DNA of 8,147 bases from Opitutales bacterium. Its GTDB lineage: Bacteria > Verrucomicrobiota > Verrucomicrobiia > Opitutales > Intestinicryptomonadaceae. The stretch is taken from contig JAFXRX010000020.1 of assembly GCA_017526045.1 (NCBI GenBank), positions 1 to 8,147 of the forward strand. The letters are read 5' to 3'. Shown piece by piece: positions 1-5,460 of this stretch (the first letter of the stretch is position 1; the number at the start of each line of letters is the position of its first letter). The notes under the pieces are model-generated. The model did not search any database. It was not told where the DNA came from and worked only from the letters and a program-made list of their open reading frames with translations. The translations under genes and the position numbers were made by a program.

Positions 1-14
1 CGCCAGCCCACAAG

Positions 15-602
15 CTACCCTTTCAGCAAATACGAATACCTCACGCCGTAGCCGACGCCCGAAATAATCGAAAGCGCGGTTGAAACGACAAGAGCCACAA
101 TCCCCGAATAAAAGCCCAACTGCGTCAGGAAAAACCCGTCGAGGTTGAAGTCGACAATCATCATCTTGTTGTAAATGACAGCCCCTATCGCGTACATTTG
201 CAGCGCCGCCTTGTACTTGCCAATCGTTTCGGCTGCAATCACGATTGATTTTGTCGCGGCGAGCATTCTTATGCCGCTTACAAAAAATTCGCGCGCGCTG
301 GCAAAGAACGCGCAAAATATCGCCAAAATGCGCAAATTCTCGCCGAACATGTCAAGCCCGAGCAGCACCAGGAAAAGCCCGATAACCATAATTTTGTCGC
401 AAAGCGCGTCCATAAACTTGCCGATGGTCGTTACGACGTTGCACTTCCTTGCGATGTAGCCGTCGAACCAGTCGGTTATGCCCGCAAGCACAAACAAGAC
501 GAATGCGAGAGTGGAAATTCCCCTGCAGTCGAAGCAAAGCAGCACGGCGACCGCAATGCTCATAACAACCCTCGTGGCGGTTAAAAAATTCGGGATATTC
601 AT
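15..602 (-). CDS. pgsA: CDP-diacylglycerol--glycerol-3-phosphate 3-phosphatidyltransferase
   Basis: Makes phosphatidylglycerol phosphate from CDP-diacylglycerol and glycerol-3-phosphate, the committed step to phosphatidylglycerol and cardiolipin in the inner membrane. The 195-residue protein carries the complete CDP-alcohol phosphotransferase signature, D-x2-DG-x2-AR-x8-G-x3-D-x3-D, with D44, D47, G48, A51, R52, G61, D65 and D69. All four metal-binding aspartates are present. The N-terminus (NIPNFLTATR) and the later REFFVSGIR segment (about 104-112) are typical of PgsA rather than of phosphatidylserine or cardiolipin synthases. Hydrophobic segments are visible around 12-24, 31-43, 72-84, 92-103, 133-145 and 166-182. 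The ATG at 602 gives the usual family length and N-terminus. It is transcribed divergently from coaD across 74 nt. No clear ribosome binding site is seen. Confidence 0.95.
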   Translation of the reverse strand: MNIPNFLTATRVVMSIAVAVLLCFDCRGISTLAFVLFVLAGITDWFDGYIARKCNVVTTIGKFMDALCDKIMVIGLFLVLLGLDMFGENLRILAIFCAFFASAREFFVSGIRMLAATKSIVIAAETIGKYKAALQMYAIGAVIYNKMMIVDFNLDGFFLTQLGFYSGIVALVVSTALSIISGVGYGVRYSYLLKG

Positions 603-676
603 ATTAAAAAAGCGTTGCTATCGTTATGATTTTTATAAGACTTGTATGCAAGATAAATTTTAGCCCCCGCAAAAAA

Positions 677-1153
677 ATGAAAACCGCAATCTACCCCGGA
701 ACATTCGACCCGATAACGCTCGGGCACCTGGATATTTTAAACCGCGCAGGAAAGCTGTTTGACAAAATCATAATGGCAGTCGCGCCAAACGACACCAAAA
801 ACCCCATGTTTCCGCTGGAAGAGCGCATGAGGCTCGAGCGCGAAAACATCGCAAACATTCCGTTTGCGAGCGCGGAAGTTCTGGAGGGGCTCACTGTCGA
901 TTTCGCCAAAAAGCACGGCGCCACAATTATCATAAGAGGCCTGCGCGTGGTCTCGGACTTCGAGTTTGAATACCAGCTTGCGCAGATGAACAGGTTTTTG
1001 GACGGCGGCATCGAAACGGTGCTTTTGATGCCCTCAAAGCAGTACTTTTTCACAAGCTCCACAATCATAAAGCAGGTGGCGGTTTTCGACGAAGAGCGCA
1101 TTTCGTCCTTCGTCCCGCCAAACGTAATCGAAGCCATAAAGCGCATGCGCTAA
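677..1153 (+). CDS. coaD: pantetheine-phosphate adenylyltransferase
   Basis: Transfers AMP from ATP to 4'-phosphopantetheine, giving dephospho-CoA in the cytosolic coenzyme A pathway. The 158-residue protein begins MKTAIYPGTFDPITLGH, the nucleotidyltransferase start with the T-x-G-H motif at T14-H17. Further CoaD hallmarks are RGLR at 87-90, the following SDFEFEYQLAQMNR segment, and the serine-rich ATP-binding loop near 126-130. That loop reads TSSTI here, where ISSSL is common in the family. An in-frame ATG at 626 would add 17 residues with no family counterpart, so I chose the ATG at 677. No Shine-Dalgarno sequence precedes it, only an A-run. Length is normal for CoaD (about 160). Confidence 0.95.
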   Translation: MKTAIYPGTFDPITLGHLDILNRAGKLFDKIIMAVAPNDTKNPMFPLEERMRLERENIANIPFASAEVLEGLTVDFAKKHGATIIIRGLRVVSDFEFEYQLAQMNRFLDGGIETVLLMPSKQYFFTSSTIIKQVAVFDEERISSFVPPNVIEAIKRMR

Positions 1154-1231
1154 GCTTGGTTTTTTTGAAGGCAAGTTTCAAATCGGCTGCGAGCGCCCCA
1201 AAATCTTTACTTTTTACTCGACAAAATCAAT

Positions 1232-1315
1232 CCGCGGTGAGATTATAAAACGGATAATCAATATAAGATAAGCGTCGAAAACCGCGGCATAATCAAAGAT
1301 GAAAGATGCTTTCAT
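1232..1315 (+). promoter_or_regulatory. nested inverted repeats in the galE leader
   Basis: In the 224-nt spacer between coaD and galE, CCGCGGT (1232-1238) can pair with ACCGCGG (1281-1287), enclosing GATTAT (1241-1246) paired with ATAATC (1254-1259). Downstream, ATGAAAG (1299-1305) and CTTTCAT (1309-1315) form another inverted repeat with a 3-nt centre. This could be an operator region or a structured leader. It matches no riboswitch class I know. No convincing -35/-10 pair was found here, although TATAAA (1244-1249) and TATAAG (1262-1267) occur. Confidence 0.25.
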
Positions 1316-1377
1316 TGCGATATTTGCCAAAAAGAAATCCCTAAAATTTTTGGCGCGAATCGACTTGTTGAACGCGA

Positions 1378-2406
1378 ATGAAAAACAATAAAGTTTTAGT
1401 GACAGGCGGAGCCGGCTACATAGGCTCCCATACGGTGGTGGAGCTTTTGAACGCGAACTACGAAGTTGTGGTCGTCGACAATCTTGCAAATTCCGAAATA
1501 TCCGCAATAGAAAATATTTCAAAAATTACGGGCAAGAAATTCCCGTTTATCCAGGCGGACACTTGCGACCTTGCCTCTCTTAGAAAAATTTTCGAGGCGC
1601 ACGAATTTGGCTCTGTAATACATTTTGCCGCCTACAAGGCAGTCGGCGAGTCTGTCGAAGAGCCCTTAAAATATTACCAAAACAATTTGATGTCGTTTAT
1701 AAACGTCATCGCGCTCATGAAAGAATTCAAGCGCGCCAACGTCATATTCTCTTCGTCGGCGACAGTTTACGGCGACGCCGACGAGCAGCCCGTGACGGAG
1801 CAGACGCCACTGAAGCCCGCAAACTCCCCCTACGGCAGGACAAAGCAAATCTGCGAAGACATTTTAAAAGACAGCGTGAAAGCCTGCGAAGGGCTAAACG
1901 GCATAATTCTGCGCTACTTCAACCCCGTCGGCGCGCATCCGTCCGCGCTTATCGGGGAGCTGCCTAGGGGCGTGCCGAACAATCTGCTGCCGTTCATCAC
2001 CCAAACCGCGGCGGGCATAAGGCCTTGCCTCAAAGTGTTCGGCAAAGACTACGACACCCCCGACGGCACCTGCATCAGGGACTTTATCGACGTCGTCGAT
2101 CTTGCAAAGGCGCATATTTGCGCGCTCGAAAGGCTGCTGTCGTTTAGCGGCGGGCAAAATTGCGAAATATACAACGTCGGCACGGGCAAGGGAGTTTCGG
2201 TTCAGGAGCTTATCGACACTTTCGAGAGCGCAAACAACATAAAGCTCAACTACGTTTACGCAGACCGCCGCAGCGGGGACGTCCCCGAAGTCTGGGCGGA
2301 CCCAAGCAAGGCGAAGCGGGAGCTCGGCTGGCAATCCCAAACGCCCCTTTGCCAAACCCTTAAAAACGCTTGGGCTTGGCAAAAGAATATTTCATCGATA
2401 AAATAG
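1378..2406 (+). CDS. galE: UDP-glucose 4-epimerase
   Basis: Interconverts UDP-glucose and UDP-galactose (some homologues also act on the N-acetylated sugars), supplying precursors for surface glycans. The 342-residue short-chain dehydrogenase begins KVLVTGGAGYIGSH, the Rossmann NAD-binding loop (G10-x-x-G13-x-x-G16). The catalytic triad is visible: S127 in SSSATVYG, and Y152 and K156 in YGRTK. Other GalE landmarks are HFAAYKAVGES (82-92), LRYFNPVGAHPS (178-189), the DYDTPDGTCIRDFIDVVDLA block (223-242) and YNVGTGKG (265-272). Length and order match the classical enzyme. There is no good Shine-Dalgarno before the ATG. The next gene, a sugar transferase, starts 10 nt after the stop, so the two are probably cotranscribed for polysaccharide synthesis. 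Confidence 0.95.
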   Translation: MKNNKVLVTGGAGYIGSHTVVELLNANYEVVVVDNLANSEISAIENISKITGKKFPFIQADTCDLASLRKIFEAHEFGSVIHFAAYKAVGESVEEPLKYYQNNLMSFINVIALMKEFKRANVIFSSSATVYGDADEQPVTEQTPLKPANSPYGRTKQICEDILKDSVKACEGLNGIILRYFNPVGAHPSALIGELPRGVPNNLLPFITQTAAGIRPCLKVFGKDYDTPDGTCIRDFIDVVDLAKAHICALERLLSFSGGQNCEIYNVGTGKGVSVQELIDTFESANNIKLNYVYADRRSGDVPEVWADPSKAKRELGWQSQTPLCQTLKNAWAWQKNISSIK

Positions 2407-2416
2407 GTCGAACGCC

Positions 2417-3073
2417 ATGAAAATATATCCTATATTCAAAAGAATTTTTGATATATTCTTCTCCCTTTCGGTAATACTGCTCTTGATTCCCGTATTCATT
2501 TTGGAATACATCATCGTCAGGATTTTTATATCCGACAAGGCGTTTTTTGTGCAAAAGCGCGGCGGGCTGAACGAGCGCGTCATAAACGTGTACAAATTCA
2601 AGACCATGAAGGACGGCTTCGACAAAAACGGCAAGCTGCTGCCCGACCACCTCAGAATGTCGAAGATAGGCAACATTTTAAGGAAAATCAGCGTCGACGA
2701 AATTCCCCAGTTTATAAATGTCCTAAAAGGCGACATGTCCGTCATTGGCCCGAGGCCGCAGCCGATAGAAATGATTAATGCTCTCCCGCCGAAATTCAAG
2801 CCGCGCTCGCTCGTCCGCCCGGGGATAACGGGGCTTGCGCAGGTAAACGGCAGAAACGACCTCAAATTCAGCGAAAAATACACATACGACATCGAGTACG
2901 TCAAAAACTACTGCTTCTGGATGGATTTTAAAATATTTTTCAAGACGATATACGTCGTGCTTTCCACAAAGGGAAGCTCGTTTACCACAAACGTGCGGGA
3001 TTTGGACGACTTGAATATTTGGAGCTGCTATAACGTCGAAAAAAAGGACGGCAATGACGCCTCAAAAAAATAA
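2417..3073 (+). CDS. polyprenyl-phosphate sugar-1-phosphate transferase (bacterial sugar transferase family, PglC/WcaJ-like)
   Basis: A monotopic phosphoglycosyl transferase that would move a sugar-1-phosphate from a UDP-sugar to undecaprenyl phosphate, the first membrane step of a capsule, O-antigen, exopolysaccharide or glycoprotein glycan. The 218-residue protein has an N-terminal hydrophobic re-entrant segment (about 11-37) after KRIFD. It then has FVQKRGG (44-50), YKFKTMKDG (59-67), the catalytic Asp-Glu pair D94-E95 in SVDEIPQFINVLKGDMS, GPRP (111-114), RPGITGLAQVNGRN (134-147) and YTYDIEYVKN (155-164). These fit the PglC catalytic core, without the large N-terminal membrane domain of full WcaJ/WbaP. 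The C-terminal 25 residues are not conserved family sequence. A weak AGG lies 9 nt before the ATG. The sugar substrate cannot be read from sequence; galE next door suggests a UDP-hexose or UDP-HexNAc. Confidence 0.92.
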   Translation: MKIYPIFKRIFDIFFSLSVILLLIPVFILEYIIVRIFISDKAFFVQKRGGLNERVINVYKFKTMKDGFDKNGKLLPDHLRMSKIGNILRKISVDEIPQFINVLKGDMSVIGPRPQPIEMINALPPKFKPRSLVRPGITGLAQVNGRNDLKFSEKYTYDIEYVKNYCFWMDFKIFFKTIYVVLSTKGSSFTTNVRDLDDLNIWSCYNVEKKDGNDASKK

Positions 3074-3536
3074 GGCGCATATGCGGATCTTCAAAATTCT
3101 TTTGAAAATTTTTTGGATATGCATTGTTGCGGTTTGCGCATTTATAGTGGCGCGGCATATTTTTATCCTCTGCATGTTCAAGGATGAATATTTTGAAAAA
3201 TCGGGAACGGACATTGCGCAAATGTCGAATATATTTCCCGCGAAAAACAAAAACATCGTCCCCGAAGAAATCGCCGATTTTTCCTACGCGCACCAAAAGC
3301 ACGGCTGGCGCAGCTGCGTTTTTTGGAAGGGTTTTCTCGACAAAAAATCGTTTGAAAAATTCGCAACAGGCGAAGGTCTTGTAAAAATTGCCAATCCGCC
3401 GATTTACGATTATCTTGCCGAGGAAAATTTGGGGATAAAAATATCAAAGCCCTGCGAAGTTTACGAAAGCCCCAACACCCGCTTTGTCTACATTTACGAC
3501 GCCTCAGGACAAGTTGTAGGCATTTACAACGAATAA
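3054..3536 (+). CDS. small membrane-anchored protein of unknown function
   Basis: I do not recognise this family. The 160-residue product has one strongly hydrophobic segment at about 17-40 after a basic N-terminus (KNKAHMRIFKILLK), so it is probably an inner-membrane protein with an exported C-terminal domain of about 115 residues. That domain has a pattern seen in small periplasmic proteins: a tryptophan/phenylalanine-rich HGWRSCVFWKGF segment (83-94), a DKKSFEKF helix, and a C-terminal strand pair ending VYIYDASGQVVGIYNE. The chosen ATG overlaps the sugar transferase gene by 20 nt and has AAGGA 5 nt upstream. An equally plausible ATG at 3081 has AAGG 5 nt upstream, begins MRIFKILLK and avoids the overlap. 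Base composition is more A/T-rich than in galE or coaD. Linkage suggests an envelope role near glycan synthesis, but no function is assigned. Confidence 0.75.
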   Translation: MTPQKNKAHMRIFKILLKIFWICIVAVCAFIVARHIFILCMFKDEYFEKSGTDIAQMSNIFPAKNKNIVPEEIADFSYAHQKHGWRSCVFWKGFLDKKSFEKFATGEGLVKIANPPIYDYLAEENLGIKISKPCEVYESPNTRFVYIYDASGQVVGIYNE

Positions 3537-3557
3537 AAAATTTTGAATGAATAAAAT

Positions 3558-3968
3558 ATGAAACGCGCAAAAGGTCTGTTTTCTTACATTTTCATTTTAA
3601 TAGCCGCCCTCGTTTTATCGGGCTGCGGCAAGGATTACAACAAATACATCGCAAACCGCTGGGGAGTCGAGCTGCCGTTTTGCGTATCGAAAAATGAAAT
3701 AATAAAGCAAAGCTCGAATTGGGGATATATCATTGTCAAAACGACGGATGCCAATATTGAAAGCCTCATGAAAATGGACATGCCAAAATATTCCTACTCT
3801 GAATGGGGCGCGGCGGATTCAAACATGTTTATAGACGATGTTTTCATAGATAAATCGCTAATCCGCTCTCTTTATAAAGACCCAGGCAAATGCTGCATCA
3901 AGGGAATTTTTATTGATAAAGCAAAAAAAACGGCAATTTTTTTAGACTACAACTGGGCGGGATATTGA
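3558..3968 (+). CDS. small lipoprotein of unknown function
   Basis: A 136-residue protein with a classical type II signal peptide: basic start (MKRAKG), hydrophobic core at 10-20, and lipobox LSGC with the lipidated Cys at residue 23. The mature part is about 114 residues, aromatic-rich, with strands ending in KKTAIFLDYNWAGY, and I do not recognise it. The residue after Cys23 is Gly, not Asp, so there is no obvious inner-membrane retention signal, and an outer-membrane location is possible. It follows the membrane-anchored protein by 21 nt and probably shares its transcript. No Shine-Dalgarno is visible before the ATG, only A/T-rich sequence. The mature domain and the C-terminal domain of the preceding protein share a loose layout (aromatic turn, acidic helix, closing strand), which may mean distant homology but is weak. 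Confidence 0.75.
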   Translation: MKRAKGLFSYIFILIAALVLSGCGKDYNKYIANRWGVELPFCVSKNEIIKQSSNWGYIIVKTTDANIESLMKMDMPKYSYSEWGAADSNMFIDDVFIDKSLIRSLYKDPGKCCIKGIFIDKAKKTAIFLDYNWAGY

Positions 3969-3980
3969 CGCATGAAATAT

Positions 3981-4014
3981 TTTTCAAAATAGCTTCGGCG
4001 CGGCTTTTTGAAAA
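3981..4014. terminator. inverted repeat between convergent genes, possible bidirectional terminator
   Basis: TTTTCAAAA (3981-3989) pairs with TTTTGAAAA (4006-4014). After a one-base bulge, AGC (3991-3993) pairs with GCT (4003-4005), closing a GC-rich loop. It lies in the 69-nt gap between the ends of the plus-strand lipoprotein gene and the minus-strand exported protein gene. The 3' arm supplies a short T-run on each strand. The GC part of the stem is short, so terminator strength is uncertain. Confidence 0.4.
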
Positions 4015-4037
4015 TTAAATCCGCCTCTGAAAGATTT

Positions 4038-5057
4038 TTAATCTCTAACAGTTTTTATATTCGTGCTAGATTTGCGGTCGGGAGTTATTATCCTTCCCCC
4101 GCGCTTATAAAGTTCGCACATCTGGCAATTGTAGTCCGGGGGATCGGAAAAATGCACCACAAAAGGCTCCCGTTTGGGATGATACATCAAAATTATGTCG
4201 GCTCTGCCAAGCACTTCCGGATGGTTTTGCGACAAGATAAAATCGGAGTACTGCGCGTCTACAATTTTGGCTTTTCCGGCAGACTTCGAATAAATTTTTC
4301 TCACCGGAACAAATATTATGTTGCCCGCCGCAAAATTTTTAAAGTTTTCGTCCTCAAAAAGCTTCTGTTTAAAAACTTTTTTTACGTCTGTCGACAATAC
4401 GAATGCTATAAATTTGTCCTCTTTTTCCGCAAGCTCGCGCAGCTCGCCGACGCTCAGAGACATGACCCGCAATGCCGTTTTTCCCGAAGCGCCGCCGCTT
4501 TGCTGATCTACCTTTTCATAAACCGTATAGCCCTCCAAAGAACCCCTAACAAATCTTTTCAATGCGGAAAACATTTGCGAGCGCGATACAAGGGAGCGAA
4601 CAATGCCGGCGAAATTTTCTTTTCTTTCCTTGTCGGCGTTTTTTAAGGCCTCGCGGCTGACAGAGCCAGAATATACGTAATATCTGTTCGGATGCTTGAA
4701 GAGCACCATCTTGTACGATTCTTTGGAAAGAGTGTTGCTTTCTTTCAGGAATTTGGACAAAAATTTTTCAATCTTTTTGTCCTTAAACTTATACGTTTTT
4801 CCGGAAAGGGAAATATTTGCTTTGCAAAATAAGACTTTGCCCGGAATAAAGTTCAAAAATTCCGCCTCGTTAAATTCCGGAATGAGGCTTAGGGTTTTGT
4901 CTCCGTTTCCAGGAATAAAGAAAGCCACTGTCTGCCCTTCAATTTCGGCTCGTTCAAGTAGCGCGTCCAAATCTTCATGCCATGTTATTCCCGCAAAAGA
5001 AAGAGCCGCAAAGACCGCCTGCAATAAAAACGCCAAAAAAATTTTCCCTATTTTCAT
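4038..5057 (-). CDS. exported protein with two degenerate thioredoxin-like domains (paralog 1)
   Basis: A 339-residue exported protein of unknown function. It starts MKIGKIFLAFLL and has a Sec signal peptide with probable cleavage after SFA (residues 20-22). Two related regions follow. Region A (about 24-130) and region B (about 200-305) share the order: LxxLLExAExE helix, AFxxP/ST strand, EFxxxxFxxF helix, a strand, then a strand ending in HPxR (HPNR 122-125; HPKR 293-296). This resembles thioredoxin-like proteins of the DUF255/thioredoxin_7 kind, but the CxxC position is lost in both (GNGD at 50-53 in A; STDV in B). A CxxC pair, C311 and C314, sits near the C-terminus instead. The ATG at 5057 has GGCGGA 6 nt upstream and begins the signal peptide. 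An ATG at 5087 would put 10 residues before it and is less likely. It is a clear paralog of the gene at 5461-6417. The thioredoxin assignment is inference from pattern only. Confidence 0.8.
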   Translation of the reverse strand: MKIGKIFLAFLLQAVFAALSFAGITWHEDLDALLERAEIEGQTVAFFIPGNGDKTLSLIPEFNEAEFLNFIPGKVLFCKANISLSGKTYKFKDKKIEKFLSKFLKESNTLSKESYKMVLFKHPNRYYVYSGSVSREALKNADKERKENFAGIVRSLVSRSQMFSALKRFVRGSLEGYTVYEKVDQQSGGASGKTALRVMSLSVGELRELAEKEDKFIAFVLSTDVKKVFKQKLFEDENFKNFAAGNIIFVPVRKIYSKSAGKAKIVDAQYSDFILSQNHPEVLGRADIILMYHPKREPFVVHFSDPPDYNCQMCELYKRGGRIITPDRKSSTNIKTVRD

Positions 5058-5107
5058 AAAATTTCCGCCTTTCAAAAAAACTTGCAAAAAAACCGATTGC
5101 GGTAAAC

Positions 5108-5136
5108 GGTATAATTTTTAATGCAAACGCAATCAA
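5108..5136 (-). promoter_or_regulatory. candidate sigma70-type promoter for paralog 1
   Basis: Reading on the minus strand, TTGATT (5136-5131) and TATACC (5113-5108) are separated by exactly 17 nt, each matching consensus at four of six positions. The site is about 50 nt upstream of the chosen start at 5057, downstream of the terminator-like hairpin, and would give this paralog its own transcription. Prediction by eye only. Confidence 0.4.
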
Positions 5137-5159
5137 GCTAAAAAAATCCGCGGCGCGGG

Positions 5160-5209
5160 CGCAAAAGATTTTTTGCGGTTCGGGAAAGAATTTTAATTGC
5201 CGCGCAATT
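5160..5209 (-). other. pair of short stem-loops upstream of paralog 1
   Basis: CGCAAAA (5160-5166) and TTTTGCG (5171-5177) form a 7-bp stem with a 4-nt loop. AATTGC (5195-5200) and GCAATT (5204-5209) form a 6-bp stem with a 3-nt loop. Both lie between the candidate promoter of paralog 1 and the strong hairpin at 5239-5268. Their role is unknown; they could bind a regulator or be remnants of terminators. Confidence 0.35.
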
Positions 5210-5228
5210 TTAAGCGGAACGAATTTCT

Positions 5229-5268
5229 AAAAATAGAAGGCGGTTAGTCTACCCCAAGACTAACCGCC
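5229..5268 (-). terminator. strong GC-rich hairpin with U-tract, intrinsic terminator
   Basis: GGCGGTTAGTCT (5239-5250) and AGACTAACCGCC (5257-5268) form a perfect 12-bp stem with a 6-nt loop. Read on the minus strand it is followed by TTCTATTTTT, a good intrinsic terminator layout. On the plus strand it is followed by ATTTTATTTT, so it may work both ways. It would end minus-strand transcripts coming from paralog 2, about 190 nt past that gene's stop, or end an independent short RNA. It separates the two paralog genes transcriptionally. Confidence 0.65.
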
Positions 5269-5342
5269 ATTTTATTTTCTATCTTATTTACCCCATCTCC
5301 CAATCACGAGAGAAATAGTTTTTTAAATTGTTGCCTCTTATC
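5229..5342 (-). ncRNA. candidate short RNA of about 110 nt ending at the terminator hairpin
   Basis: On the minus strand, a perfect TATAAT (5351-5346) follows an A-tract array and lies just upstream of a stretch with no good protein-coding frame. That stretch contains a 6-bp hairpin, UCUCUC with GGGAGA around a GUGAUU loop (5314-5297), and ends at the terminator at 5268-5229. A TTGACT (5367-5362) is only 10 nt from the TATAAT, too close to serve as its -35, so the promoter is incomplete by the usual rule. The same RNA could simply be the 3' tail of the paralog 2 transcript. It resembles no known RNA family that I can name (not 6S, SRP or tmRNA). Confidence 0.25.
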
Positions 5343-5351
5343 CTTATTATA

Positions 5352-5433
5352 TTTTTTCAAAAGTCAAGCGTTTTTTTGAAATTTTTTTAAAATTTTTCAA
5401 TTTTTTTTGAATTTTTTGGCTTTTCCCCTTTTT
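5352..5433. other. helically phased T-tracts, likely intrinsically curved DNA
   Basis: T-runs lie at 5352-5357, 5371-5377, 5382-5388, 5393-5397, 5401-5408 and 5412-5417, with shorter runs at 5421-5424 and 5429-5433. The centres of the main runs are about 10-11 nt apart, with the first two about two turns apart. Such phasing is the known signature of curved DNA. Read on the minus strand, the A-tracts lie directly upstream of the TATAAT at 5351-5346, where they could act as an UP-like element. Confidence 0.5.
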
Positions 5434-5460
5434 CAAGCCCAAAATTTCGGCTTTTTGCCT

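Noticed and set aside
608..658. Promoters for pgsA and coaD in their shared spacer
   Set aside because: TATAAG (634-639) and TTGCTA (615-620) are 13 nt apart on the plus strand. The minus-strand TTGCAT/CATAAC pair is weak. Promoters must lie here but I cannot place them.
691..1146. 151-codon minus-strand open frame opposite coaD
   Set aside because: Covers almost exactly the coaD coding region in antisense and shows no domain.
1154..1200. Terminator after coaD at the T-run near 1159-1167
   Set aside because: Only short A/T stems (such as TTTGAA/TTCAAA) can be drawn and there is no GC-rich hairpin before a T-run.
1894..2382. 162-codon minus-strand open frame opposite galE
   Set aside because: Antisense shadow of a well-conserved gene; no recognisable domain.
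4008..4646. Long plus-strand open frame opposite paralog 1, and a similar-looking one at 5407-5970 opposite paralog 2
   Set aside because: Their resemblance to each other (for example KRLPFG in both) is inherited from the paralogous genes on the other strand. They lack a sensible start signal and would encode basic, featureless proteins.
5346..5367. TTGACT and TATAAT as a normal sigma70 promoter pair on the minus strand
   Set aside because: They are only 10 nt apart, too short for a standard -35/-10 pair. I keep the TATAAT as a possible -10 but not the pair.
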